From positions 94,142 to 158,141 of the forward strand of contig MTMY01000003.1 in NCBI GenBank assembly GCA_002010215.1: a stretch of 64,000 bases of DNA. The letters are read 5' to 3'. Under the pieces are notes generated by a model. That model searched no databases, was not told the origin of the DNA, and saw only the letters and a program-made list of their open reading frames with translations. Both the position numbers and the translations under genes were made by a program. The number at the start of each line of letters is the position of its first letter. Position 1 is the stretch's first letter. Source of the stretch: Archaeoglobus sp. JdFR-37 (GTDB lineage Archaea; Halobacteriota; Archaeoglobi; Archaeoglobales; Archaeoglobaceae). Shown one piece after another: positions 45,639 to 54,181 of this stretch.

Positions 45639-46082
45639 GTGGTCTGCATACCTCCACTCAACTCAAACCTTCATGCAAACCCCCCACCAGGATATCAGCC
45701 ATTCAACATACCGTATCAGACAGTTTTACCTTTCGTTTTCACCTTCGACTATCTGATTGACTTTGCCGTGCTTGCAGCGGTTTTTACAATCCTCAAAACG
45801 GGAGTAAAAATCAGAGATAAAAAATTTGCAGCCTACATTCTGATTGTAACAGTAGGCGGCATGATTATTGACTTCGCGGTAATAGAATTTGTAAAGTCTT
45901 TCCTTTTCTCACGTCAGGCCATTATTCTCAACACAGAATTTCTGGCATTCATATTTTTGGCAGTCTACAATTTCATTCTGGCCAAACTGATATATGAGCT
46001 GGACTCTGGTCATGCAATGCTTGCAGCAATTGCAATGGGGATTTTCAGTAATCCTGCTCTGTGGATGGCCTTACTCCTCTGA
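45639..46082 (+). CDS. small multi-pass membrane protein of unknown function
   Basis: This ORF from GTG 45639 encodes 147 residues with four hydrophobic segments (FDYLIDFAVLAAVFTI, YILIVTVGGMIIDFAV, TEFLAFIFLAVYNFIL and AMLAAIAMGIFS). No ATG is available near the 5' end and AGAGG directly precedes the GTG. It lies 19 bases after nnr and its end overlaps the convergent TPR gene by 12 bases. No family recognised. Confidence 0.5.
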   Translation: MVCIPPLNSNLHANPPPGYQPFNIPYQTVLPFVFTFDYLIDFAVLAAVFTILKTGVKIRDKKFAAYILIVTVGGMIIDFAVIEFVKSFLFSRQAIILNTEFLAFIFLAVYNFILAKLIYELDSGHAMLAAIAMGIFSNPALWMALLL

Positions 46083-47120
46083 TTTACTTTTATCTTGACC
46101 TTCAGTCTCCTGAGGTTCTTGACTCTCTTCGCTCTCCCTTCTAATCCTTTTCCTGTACTCCTCATACCTCTTCCTTGCCTCTTCAGCCTTCTGTCCATCA
46201 CCAAGCTTCTCATAAGCCTCAGCAACGTGTTTCCACCATGCCTCATCCTCTTCAGCTTCTTTTTCGCAGTACTCAGCATACTTCTGCCATGCAAGCCCTG
46301 CTTTTTCAACCTCGCCAAGCTTCTCATACAGCTTTCCAACATCTTCCCAGAACACTCCTTCTTCCTGGGCCTCCTTTTCGTAGTACTCTATTGCCTTTCT
46401 GTAGCACTCCTCTGCCTTATCCTTTATCCCCGCTTCGTTGTACAGCTGAGCTGCATCTTCCCAGTACCAAGGCTCATCCTCCGCATATCTAACCAGACAC
46501 TCGGCAGCCTTCTCTTTGTTCCCTGCCTTCTTCCAGAACTCGTAAGCCTCTTTCCAGTAGTATGACTCCTCTTTCTCCTCTGCAATCTCCTCATAAAGCC
46601 TCGCAGCATCCTCGAACCTCTCAGCCTTCTCATAGCACCAAGCAGCTGATTCTTTCATTCCAGCCTTAATGTAGTTCTCCGCAGCTCTAACATAATCTCC
46701 CTTCTTTTCGAACTTCCTAGCTGCTGCTCTGTAATTTCCTGACTTCTCTAAGGATTCAGGACTCCGCAACCTCTCGGAGATGCTAAGGTCGGGTTCACTG
46801 ATGTACCACAGTCCAAGAGCTGCAGAAAGGGCGTAGAAGGCTATAATGTAGACGATGTGTAACGGCTGATCCCAGCTGTAGGATTGATAGACGGCATAAC
46901 CACTTATTGCGGTCACAATCAGACTCATAACTCCATATTTGATATTCTTGGCATAGAACAGCACGCCTGTCATCACTGCCAGCATCAGCGTCAACATGGC
47001 AAAACCTAGACCGAGAATAAGTCTAAGCAGGAATATTCCACCAAAATACCACCAGATGGCTGCAATTAGTGCAACTACTATCAAAGCAAATGCAACAATG
47101 GCTGCAGTAAACCTATCCAT
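46071..47120 (-). CDS. membrane-anchored TPR-repeat protein
   Basis: This 349-residue protein has three or four N-terminal membrane helices (residues 5-110) and then a run of TPR-like repeats rich in Ala, Tyr, Trp and Lys (SGNYRAAARKFEKKGDYVRA, AERFEDAARLYEE, AGIKDKAEECYRKA, LGEVEKAGLAWQKYAEY). It has a hydrophilic Glu/Ser tail. TPRs are predicted in the cytoplasm and should bind other proteins. Partner unknown. Confidence 0.75.
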   Translation of the reverse strand: MDRFTAAIVAFALIVVALIAAIWWYFGGIFLLRLILGLGFAMLTLMLAVMTGVLFYAKNIKYGVMSLIVTAISGYAVYQSYSWDQPLHIVYIIAFYALSAALGLWYISEPDLSISERLRSPESLEKSGNYRAAARKFEKKGDYVRAAENYIKAGMKESAAWCYEKAERFEDAARLYEEIAEEKEESYYWKEAYEFWKKAGNKEKAAECLVRYAEDEPWYWEDAAQLYNEAGIKDKAEECYRKAIEYYEKEAQEEGVFWEDVGKLYEKLGEVEKAGLAWQKYAEYCEKEAEEDEAWWKHVAEAYEKLGDGQKAEEARKRYEEYRKRIRRESEESQEPQETEGQDKSKSEE

Positions 47121-47205
47121 ATTTTCCCACCCTCCGGATATTCATCCTCTAGGCATTCATTTTTCTGGTAAAGTATTTTATCCTTAATTCTCCAGCATCC
47201 CTGGA

Positions 47206-48855
47206 ATGATCGACAGAGAGTTACTGGAGAGGTTTTACACAAAGATATTCTCTATTCCAAAGAAAAGGCTTTCGGTAGCTATTGGCATTGTTTCCATAGT
47301 CTTTGCATCCATTTTGAATGGAATGGCTGGCAAAGCATTCTTCGCACAGCGATACTTTTTCATCGGTTTAGCTTTTATAATTTCTCTATTTATTCTGAGA
47401 CCGGTAATAGGGGCCGCATATAACAGCAGAAGAATTTTTTTCCTGTCGTTAATTCTACTCATAGGGGTTGAAATATTTGACTTTATTGTCATACATCTTT
47501 CCGCTTTTGACTTGATAGTTGTAGCTCCAGCCTCTCTAAGCTTTTTCCTGATTCTGGTGCTATATTTTACTTCCAGAGTCCACTTCAAATACGTTCTAAC
47601 GTCATCAATCATCCTTCTTTTTTTGGTATATCCTGTTAACCATCTGTATTCCTTCCAAGCCCCCCATCGATTGACTGCATACATGATTGCATCGTTAGCA
47701 GGAGCTCTGTTTTCATTTGCTTACATGCGGTACATAGACAGGAACATCGGCGGAATTGCAATCAAAGAGCTTCTCAGGAGCTTTATACTATTCTGGCTCA
47801 CCAGCGATGCAAACTATTTCGAAAAGGAGCTTGAGAAGTATGGTGTGGAGAAGAAGGGTTCTGTTAAGTGTTTGACCATTGGAGATGTAAAAATAACCTC
47901 ATCCACATTTCATCCAGGCCCCATCAGGAACATCGGTGGAGGAAGCTTGGTCGGGGCATTTCTGGAGAGATACAGCATGTATCTGCATTCAGCCTCGAAA
48001 CATGAGGACAATCCTGTGAGTGGTAGAGAAGTGGAAAAAATAGTTTCTTCGGTGGTTTGCGATGAGGTAGGGCTGAGAGCTTTTAAGCCCTTCAGCGTTG
48101 AGGGAAAACGCTACACACTTCACGTCTTCCCCTTTGATCATGCAACCCTTCTGATTCTCGATGGTAGAGATGCTGCCGATGATTTGCCGTCTCAGCTCAA
48201 CGATGTAGCCAAAAAGTACTTCATCAATCCAATACTATGCGAGGCGCACAGCTGCTACGCTGAAGGCTTTGAGGTGTCAGCGGAGGACATACTGGAGATT
48301 GAGGAACTGTTTGAAAGAGCTTCGGATATTGAGACAGAGCAGGCAGAGTTAAAGTATGCTTTCCACACTAAGAAAGCTGAGAGTCAGAGCTTATGCGGCC
48401 ATATTTCTTTCCTCCTTCTCAGGTATGTCAGTTACTCTGGAAACACATCAGAAAAATACGGAATTCTGCTTCTCGACTCCAACAATGTTGAGAGAGAGCT
48501 TAAAAGAAAGGTTGAAGAGTTTGGGGATGAAAGAGGAGTAAAAATAATAGTTACCAGCACCGATAATCACGCCAAAACAGGTGTCTCGCCAAAAATAGGT
48601 TACAAACCCGCTGGGTTAGAAGACTGGAGCGTTGTGCAGGGTTTTCTTGAAGAGGCTCTTGCAAAAGAAGTAAAGAAAGCTGAGAAGATATGTTACGGTA
48701 TCAATGAGGTTGTGGCGAAAGTTATGGGTAGGAGATTTTTTGAGAGCGTAGAGAGAGCCTTCAGAGAGATCGGTGAGACAGCTATCTATCTCTTTCTCCT
48801 CCTCTCCTCCCTCAACATTGTGTTGACTGTGCTGCTGGGCCTCACGATAATCTGA
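47206..48855 (+). CDS. DUF2070 family membrane protein
   Basis: This 549-residue protein has six or seven N-terminal membrane helices (up to residue ~175), a large soluble domain (TFHPGPIRNIGGG, HVFPFDHATLLILDGRDA, STDNHAKTGVSP) and one C-terminal helix. I recognise the DUF2070 pattern of euryarchaea. The domain has His/Asp motifs that could bind metal. No function is known. Divergent from the TPR gene. Confidence 0.78.
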   Translation: MIDRELLERFYTKIFSIPKKRLSVAIGIVSIVFASILNGMAGKAFFAQRYFFIGLAFIISLFILRPVIGAAYNSRRIFFLSLILLIGVEIFDFIVIHLSAFDLIVVAPASLSFFLILVLYFTSRVHFKYVLTSSIILLFLVYPVNHLYSFQAPHRLTAYMIASLAGALFSFAYMRYIDRNIGGIAIKELLRSFILFWLTSDANYFEKELEKYGVEKKGSVKCLTIGDVKITSSTFHPGPIRNIGGGSLVGAFLERYSMYLHSASKHEDNPVSGREVEKIVSSVVCDEVGLRAFKPFSVEGKRYTLHVFPFDHATLLILDGRDAADDLPSQLNDVAKKYFINPILCEAHSCYAEGFEVSAEDILEIEELFERASDIETEQAELKYAFHTKKAESQSLCGHISFLLLRYVSYSGNTSEKYGILLLDSNNVERELKRKVEEFGDERGVKIIVTSTDNHAKTGVSPKIGYKPAGLEDWSVVQGFLEEALAKEVKKAEKICYGINEVVAKVMGRRFFESVERAFREIGETAIYLFLLLSSLNIVLTVLLGLTII

Positions 48856-48865
48856 AATGACTTGA

Positions 48866-48997
48866 TCATCTAAGGAGAGACCGGCAGTTCCTGCACAGCC
48901 CGTGGTGGAAGTGACAAAGGCTGCATATTGGCTTTAAGCATCTTCTGCACTTCATTGTGGCAATTCTGGTTTTGCAGACCTGGCACTTCTCTGCCAT
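48866..48997 (-). CDS. 43-residue zinc-finger protein downstream of thi4
   Basis: This very short ORF encodes four CxxC pairs (CQVC, CRRC, CSLC and CRNC) plus HFHHG, spaced like a B-box or double zinc ribbon able to hold two zinc ions. The ATG at 48997 lies 37 bases after the thi4 stop on the same strand with GAGATGAC upstream, so it is probably cotranscribed. Its Cys spacing and good start context argue for a real gene. Function unknown. Confidence 0.65.
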   Translation of the reverse strand: MAEKCQVCKTRIATMKCRRCLKPICSLCHFHHGLCRNCRSLLR

Positions 48998-49034
48998 TCT
49001 GTCATCTCTTTTTTTGTATTTTTGGTTTCTTCCG

Positions 49035-49817
49035 CTATTGTTTCCTCTCCAAATCCCACATTATCTGTTCTGCAACTCTCCTTCCACTCAGCAGCATCCC
49101 TCCAAATATTGGCCCCATCCTCGGCAAGCCATGCACCGCTGAGACCGCCATGCCTGCCACATAAAGTCCTTCTGCAACCTTTCCAGTCTTCTCAACCACA
49201 AGCTTCTCTGAAATCTCGCTGTAAGCGGACTTCTCGCCATGAATAAATATCTCAAGTTCCGGTATTTTTCTTGCAGCGACGCTTACGACCTCGGCATCAT
49301 GTCCGGTTGCGTCAACAACAGCCCTGCTCTCAATCATCAGCGGGTCAACATGTAGGCCTGATATCTGAACAGCGCTCCATTGGATTAGCACACCTGTTAT
49401 ACGGAGCGGATCATCCCTAAAAACCACATCGTCAACAGTCACGCCGTGAATTATCCTCGCTCCACTGTCTATGGCTGCAACAGCCAGCTTGGCCATCATC
49501 TCACTGGCATCCACCACATAAAGCCCATTTTCAGCCTCTTTAAGCCTCACTCCTACCTCTTCCAGAATCTCGTGGGCGGGCTCTTCAATGACAATCTTGT
49601 GGAAGAGCATTCCTCCCCCACCTATACCACCTCCAAAGCTAAGGCGGCGCTCGAAGACAACGGTTTTGAAGCCAAATTCGCACAGATAGCGGGCAGCAGT
49701 CATGCCTGCTGGGCCAGCTCCAACCACCACAACATCTGTTTCAACGATATCCTCCCATTCCTTGGCGGCTTCCCTGACTATGTATCTCGTAATCCCCTTC
49801 TCACTGAATGTAGGCAT
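49035..49817 (-). CDS. thi4: sulfide-dependent adenosine diphosphate thiazole synthase
   Basis: This 260-residue FAD-fold enzyme makes the thiazole part of thiamine from NAD and glycine. The dinucleotide motif is [17 protein letters not shown], with [12 protein letters not shown]. At the position of the sulfur-donating cysteine of yeast Thi4 this protein has His (SGLHVDPL), the hallmark of archaeal catalytic enzymes that use free sulfide. ATG 49817 gives the family start [23 protein letters not shown]-like element is near 49840. Confidence 0.93.
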   Translation of the reverse strand: MPTFSEKGITRYIVREAAKEWEDIVETDVVVVGAGPAGMTAARYLCEFGFKTVVFERRLSFGGGIGGGGMLFHKIVIEEPAHEILEEVGVRLKEAENGLYVVDASEMMAKLAVAAIDSGARIIHGVTVDDVVFRDDPLRITGVLIQWSAVQISGLHVDPLMIESRAVVDATGHDAEVVSVAARKIPELEIFIHGEKSAYSEISEKLVVEKTGKVAEGLYVAGMAVSAVHGLPRMGPIFGGMLLSGRRVAEQIMWDLERKQ

Positions 49818-49889
49818 GATGGAGCAACAGACTATCATCTATAAAATTCATGCGGAAGCTTTTTTATTTAGAAGAGTATTGATACAGTT

Positions 49890-50099
49890 ATGCCAATAGA
49901 AGTCAGCGATAGGGGCGATAGAGGGGCAAAGAGGTGTGACATTTGCGGCAAGCTGATAAGGGAGGCTGTTATAGTTAAGACTTGCTGCAACAACAAAGCC
50001 AGAAACTTCTGCAGTCAGAAGTGCTATTCTGTGTGGAAAAGAGAATGGCTGAGGAGACAGGAGCAGTTGAGAGGTGGCGTTAAGAGGCCTCTTTTGTGA
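49890..50099 (+). CDS. small cysteine-rich zinc-binding protein
   Basis: This 69-residue protein has Cys pairs CDIC, CC and CSQKC in the order CDICGKLIREAVIVKTCC then FCSQKCYSVWKREW, similar to TRASH/FCS-type treble-clef fingers that bind zinc or other metals. It ends with a basic tail. Divergent from thi4. Possible RNA- or protein-binding role, unknown. Confidence 0.7.
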   Translation: MPIEVSDRGDRGAKRCDICGKLIREAVIVKTCCNNKARNFCSQKCYSVWKREWLRRQEQLRGGVKRPLL

Positions 50100-50216
50100 A
50101 GCTATTGATTGTTGAGTAATTGTCAGTAATTTTTTGGATATTAAGTTAAACCCATCCACTAAATCCATCAGTAAATTACCGGGTAAATTATTTAGCAGCC
50201 CTGCCAACTTCAGCCC

Positions 50217-51707
50217 ATGGAGCTTCTAGCAGAACTCATCGCACTCCTCCTTATAGCATGCGGTGTCGGTGTTGCCGTCAAATACATTCGCATACCCTAC
50301 ACCATAGCCCTCGTTCTTGTAGGATTGCTGGTGGGGATGACAGAGATTTTTCCCGAGATACAGCTGACTGAAGACGTTGTTTTTACCCTCATACTTCCTC
50401 CTCTTCTCTTTGAGGGTGCTCTGGCCATGGATATAAGGCATTTGAGGGATAACATAAATCCTATCCTGACGCTGGCAACCGCCGGTTTGTTGCTCACAAT
50501 TCTGGTAACCGGCTACATCACCAGCCTAGTGGGTATACCCTTACTATTAGCCCTGATCTTCGCAGCAATGGTGTCTCCAACCGATCCAGTGTCGGTTCTG
50601 GCCACATTCAGAAAGCTTGGAGCACCAAAGAAGTTAACCACGCTTATAGAAGGAGAGAGTATCATCAATGACGGTACAGCTGTGGTCATCTTCTCCATTC
50701 TTCTGGAGATGCTGAGAGGCGACGTTAGCATACTGAATGGTTTTGCAGAATTCTTGCTGGTCTGTGCCGGCGGAGCTGCAGTAGGCTTTGTTGTGGGATA
50801 TGCAGCCTACAGAATTCTCTCCTACATAGACGATCCGCTGATTGAGGTGACAATAACCTTAATCCTTGCCTTCGGAACCTTTCTGATTGCAGAACAACTG
50901 GGAGTTTCGGGAGTTATAGCAGTTGTTGCTGCTGGCCTGATAATCGGCAATTACGGAACAGAGTTTTCTATGTCTCCATCCACCCGCCTCACCCTCATCA
51001 ATTTCTGGAGTGCCGTGGTTTTTCTGGTTAACTCTCTGGTGTTCATACTCATAGGAATCGATACCCACATTTTTGAGCTTGTGAAGTATTGGAATTATGT
51101 AGCCATAGCAATTCCGGCGGTATTAATTGGAAGGGCTGTCACAGTCTATCCTGTTCTGACAGCTTTCAGAGTAAAAGCATCTTGGCAGCATGTTGCTTTC
51201 TGGGGAGGTCTGCATGGAACAATTCCCGTCGCTCTCGCCCTCAGCCTTGAAACACCTATGAGAGATACCTTATCGGCTATGGCTTTTGGAGTTGTCATTT
51301 TTTCCTTGGTGATTCAGGGATTAAGCTTAGATTATTTCGCAAGAAGGCTTTTCAGGAAGGATGAGCGGAGGGAGAAGTACGAGGAAGTTAGAGCGAGACT
51401 CTACGGAATAAGCAAGAGTGCTGAAGAAGTGATGGAGCTGGCGAGGCGAGGTGAACTGGATCAGAATGTGGCTGAAAGCATTGCGAAGGAGCTTGAGAAC
51501 AGGGCTGAAGAACTCAGAATTAAAATCTCAAACATTCTTCAGGATGAGGACCTCAGGCTGGAGGAATACCGAAAGGCCTGGAATAATGTGCTGGAAGTTC
51601 AGAAAAGTGCAGTTTTTGAGCTTCTACGCAGAGGAATTATCAGTGAAGAGGTAGCAGAGAAGCTTGTAAAGGAGATAGACGAGCAGAAGGTTCAGGAGAT
51701 GGACTGA
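50217..51707 (+). CDS. nhaP: Na+/H+ antiporter, CPA1/NhaP type
   Basis: This 496-residue membrane exchanger has about 12-13 helices. Conserved parts are FTLILPPLLFEGALAMD, AAMVSPTDPVSVLATFRKLG and EGESIINDGTAVVIF (the Asp used for ion exchange). The C-terminal cytosolic part is a charged coiled coil of about 100 residues. It should regulate internal pH and sodium. Confidence 0.92.
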   Translation: MELLAELIALLLIACGVGVAVKYIRIPYTIALVLVGLLVGMTEIFPEIQLTEDVVFTLILPPLLFEGALAMDIRHLRDNINPILTLATAGLLLTILVTGYITSLVGIPLLLALIFAAMVSPTDPVSVLATFRKLGAPKKLTTLIEGESIINDGTAVVIFSILLEMLRGDVSILNGFAEFLLVCAGGAAVGFVVGYAAYRILSYIDDPLIEVTITLILAFGTFLIAEQLGVSGVIAVVAAGLIIGNYGTEFSMSPSTRLTLINFWSAVVFLVNSLVFILIGIDTHIFELVKYWNYVAIAIPAVLIGRAVTVYPVLTAFRVKASWQHVAFWGGLHGTIPVALALSLETPMRDTLSAMAFGVVIFSLVIQGLSLDYFARRLFRKDERREKYEEVRARLYGISKSAEEVMELARRGELDQNVAESIAKELENRAEELRIKISNILQDEDLRLEEYRKAWNNVLEVQKSAVFELLRRGIISEEVAEKLVKEIDEQKVQEMD

Positions 51708-51739
51708 TGGTACCGGTGGTAGAAATTTGTTGAAGAGTG

Positions 51740-51786
51740 GATGGCCTCTTTGCAGATGGCCTCTTTTCACCAAACTGTTCACCAAA
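51740..51786 (+). repeat. two tandem direct-repeat pairs upstream of leuA
   Basis: GATGGCCTCTTT occurs at 51740-51751 and 51755-51766 (15-base period). TTCACCAAA occurs at 51766-51774 and 51778-51786 (12-base period). Both pairs end just before the TATA-like ATTTATTG at about 51790-51797, the position of activator or repressor sites. Confidence 0.5.
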
Positions 51787-51833
51787 AAAGATTTATTGTG
51801 AGTATGTCATTTCTTATCTCACAAGTGATGATT

Positions 51834-53303
51834 ATGGAGCCAATAATACTTGATACTACCCTTCGGGATGGAGAGCAAACGCCAGGTGTTTCGCTGAGTG
51901 TTGATCAGAAAGTAATGATAGCCGAAGCTCTGGATAAGCTGGGAGTTGACATAATTGAAGCCGGTACAGCAATCTCTTCAGAGGGTGAGTTTGAGGCGAT
52001 AAAAGCAATCTCTCAGTCCGGATTGAAGGCAGAGATCTGCAGCTTCGGCAGGATAAAGAAAGAAGATATTGATGCTGCCGCCGATGCGGGAGCAGATTCA
52101 ATCTTCATGGTTGCCCCATCTTCAGACATCCACATTTCCGCCAAGTTCCCCGGCAGAAAGAGAGAGGACATAATAGAGATGTCTGTGGAGGCCATAGAGT
52201 ACGCAAGGGAGAGAGGACTAATAGTAGAGTTTGGAGGGGAAGATGCTTCAAGGGCAGAGTTTAACTTCTTGATGGAGTTGTACAGAGCGGCTGTGGATGC
52301 GAAGGCCGACAGGCTTACCTTCACAGACACTGTTGGAGTTTTCACCCCCGACAGGGCCATGGAAACCATGAAAAAGATCAAGGCTGAGTTCAAATTGCCG
52401 CTTGCTTTCCACGGCCACGATGACTTCGGGCTTGCTACTGCCAACACAATATTCGCCATAAGAGGGGGCGCTGACGAGGTACACGTTGCCGTAAATGGGT
52501 TGGGAGAACGAGCCGGGAATGCAGCACTCGAAGAGGTCGTGATGGCCCTAGAGTTCCTTTACGGTATAAAGACAAAGGTGAACAAGCAGGCCATCTATCC
52601 AACCTCCCAGCTGGTGGAGAAGCTCACACGCATCGTTGTGCCGCCAAACAAGCCAATAGTTGGAGATAACGCCTTTACCCATGAAAGCGGAATTCACACA
52701 TCGGCTCTTCTGAGGGATACCACTACCTATGAACCTATATCTCCTGAGATCATAGGAAGGAAAAGACAACTCGTTCTGGGCAAACATGCTGGAAGGGCAA
52801 GTGTTGAAGCTATAATGAAGGAGTTCGGCTACAGAGCGAGCAAGGAGCAGCTGAAAGAGATACTCTCCAGAGTTAAGGAGATTGGCGATAGAGGGAAGAG
52901 GGTGACGGATGCTGATGTGAGAGCCATCATCGAAACAGTGCTGCAGATCAGGCATGAGAAGAAGATAAAGCTTCTGGACCTTTCCATTGTGAGTGGAGTC
53001 AACGTAACACCCACTGCAAGCGTCAAGCTCCAGATTAACGGCAGAGAGGTTGTGGAGGCTGCTGTAGGTCTTGGTCCGGTTGACGCTGCCATCAATGCTA
53101 TAAAGAAAGCCATATCTGAGTATGCGGACATAGAGCTGGTAAGCTATCACGTAGATGCCATAACAGGCGGCACTGATGCTCTCGTTGATGTCGTCGTTCA
53201 GCTCAGAAGAGGTGATAAGATAGTCACCGCCAGGGGGGCGAGGACAGACATTATCATGGCATCCGTGGAGGCGTTTCTTGAGGGCCTGAATATGCTTATT
53301 TAA
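51834..53303 (+). CDS. leuA: 2-isopropylmalate synthase / citramalate synthase family
   Basis: This 489-residue enzyme condenses acetyl-CoA with a 2-oxo acid. DTTLRDGEQTPGVSL, HGHDDFGLATANT (metal ligands), VNGLGERAGNAALEEV and THESGIHTSALL are family motifs. A C-terminal regulatory LeuA-type domain is present (VSGVNVTPTASVKLQINGRE, ending near residue 485). I cannot separate LeuA from CimA by reading; both feed branched-chain amino acid synthesis, as do the ilv genes 800 bases downstream. ATG 51834 is chosen; 51828 is in frame. Confidence 0.88.
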   Translation: MEPIILDTTLRDGEQTPGVSLSVDQKVMIAEALDKLGVDIIEAGTAISSEGEFEAIKAISQSGLKAEICSFGRIKKEDIDAAADAGADSIFMVAPSSDIHISAKFPGRKREDIIEMSVEAIEYARERGLIVEFGGEDASRAEFNFLMELYRAAVDAKADRLTFTDTVGVFTPDRAMETMKKIKAEFKLPLAFHGHDDFGLATANTIFAIRGGADEVHVAVNGLGERAGNAALEEVVMALEFLYGIKTKVNKQAIYPTSQLVEKLTRIVVPPNKPIVGDNAFTHESGIHTSALLRDTTTYEPISPEIIGRKRQLVLGKHAGRASVEAIMKEFGYRASKEQLKEILSRVKEIGDRGKRVTDADVRAIIETVLQIRHEKKIKLLDLSIVSGVNVTPTASVKLQINGREVVEAAVGLGPVDAAINAIKKAISEYADIELVSYHVDAITGGTDALVDVVVQLRRGDKIVTARGARTDIIMASVEAFLEGLNMLI

Positions 53304-53382
53304 TTTTATTATTTTGTAATATTTTATTATTTTGTAATTTTGAAATATCTGCAGACTACACTCCATTGAAAAGTGATAAAAA

Positions 53383-53949
53383 ATGAAAATGAAAGCGAAA
53401 CTCCTGCTTGTGGTGTGTATAGCTGTTTTTGCTGTTTCTGCTATTTACCTTATGACCATCGGTGAGCAGAGTACGATAAAAAATGCAAGGGAGCTGATGA
53501 TGAATGCCAGCGAAGTTGGCGAGGGGTGAGAGAGAAGTCTTAGTTACATGGATGATCCCGAAGCGACTCTTGAGGAATTTTACAGAAAAACTGGAGAAAC
53601 CGAATTCGAAATAAGTGAGCTAAAAAAGAACGGTGTGAAGGATGGGTGCATACTAATCCTGAAGAGGGCTAATTCTCCAAAATCTCTTGCTGAAGTTGAT
53701 GTCTTCGTCTTTGAAAGCATTGAAGGAGCAGAAGGATTTTTTGAATACATCAAGAACCGAAGTGAGGCGAAAGACTGGAAGAAACTGGATATTGGAGATG
53801 AAACAGTTTTTCATTCTACAGATTCGACGCATATATGGTTGAGCAGAGTGTCAAACGCGTTCGTCAGAGTAATTGTTTGGAATGGAGAAGCGGGAAGGGA
53901 GACTGGTATGAGGATTATCAGTAAGATAGCGGGGAAAATAAAGTTTTGA
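53383..53949 (+). pseudogene. exported protein interrupted by in-frame TGA
   Basis: The ATG at 53383 has GTGAT 5-9 bases upstream. It opens a typical signal peptide or anchor (KAKLLLVVCIAVFAVSAIYL) and a short mature part (NARELMMNASEVGEG), then meets TGA at 53527-53529. The same frame continues with ERSLSYMDDPEATLEEF and remains open to 53949. The downstream part alone (ATG 53548) would be a 133-residue soluble protein without export signal. A single base change may have disrupted one gene; an alternative is readthrough or reinitiation. No family recognised. Confidence 0.6.
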
Positions 53950-54040
53950 TTGCTAAACTGGTGATATTTCCTTAGTGCTGAACCCAACAAGTTATTCCAA
54001 ACACATATTTCGAGAAGACAAAAAACCAGATAACCAAAAA

Positions 54041-54050
54041 TTATTTAAAT
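54041..54050 (+). promoter_or_regulatory. TATA box of the ilv leader
   Basis: TTATTTAAAT preceded by AACCAAAAA (BRE-like) lies with its centre 26 bases before ATG 54072, the distance expected for a transcript that starts at this ATG. Confidence 0.55.
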
Positions 54051-54071
54051 TATCCAGTGGATGCTGCGTCA

Positions 54072-54146
54072 ATGTATATCACACTCCAGGCAGGAACAGA
54101 AAGAATGCCGCTTCTTTTGCCTGTAGTACTCGTAGTAATTTGCTAA
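54072..54146 (+). CDS. candidate branched-chain amino acid leader peptide upstream of ilvB
   Basis: This 24-codon ORF is predicted to start at or next to the transcription start. Its last 13 residues read [13 protein letters not shown] (54105-54146). In all, 11 of 24 codons are Leu, Val or Ile, the end products of the pathway encoded 41 bases downstream. A shorter version could start at ATG 54105. The codons CCG CTT CTT at 54108-54116 can pair with the ilvB ribosome-binding site. The layout matches bacterial ilv leader peptides. I know of no established archaeal example; existence of the peptide is inferred. Confidence 0.6.
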   Translation: MYITLQAGTERMPLLLPVVLVVIC

Positions 54147-54181
54147 TCTAATTGGTTGTAGGTGGTTTTATGAAGAGGTGG
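54108..54181 (+). promoter_or_regulatory. possible ribosome-binding-site sequestering helix
   Basis: CCGCTTCTT (54108-54116) inside the leader ORF pairs over nine positions with AAGAGGTGG (54173-54181), using seven Watson-Crick and two G-U pairs. The latter contains the ilvB ribosome-binding site. The first six bases can also pair with the upstream AGGTGG at 54160-54165. Thermodynamic stability was not calculated. Confidence 0.45.

Noticed and set aside
51708..51834. A leader peptide in front of leuA like that of ilvB
   Set aside because: No short ORF rich in Leu, Val or Ile codons is present. The upstream frame is continuous with leuA and reflects the tandem repeats.
52548..53366. 272-codon minus-strand open frame opposite leuA
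   Set aside because: Antisense to a strongly conserved LeuA-type gene, with no ribosome-binding site and no protein-like pattern.
53527..53529. TGA read as selenocysteine
   Set aside because: The context GEG-TGA-ERS is not a redox motif and I saw no SECIS-like structure or selenocysteine machinery in the window. A stop mutation is simpler.
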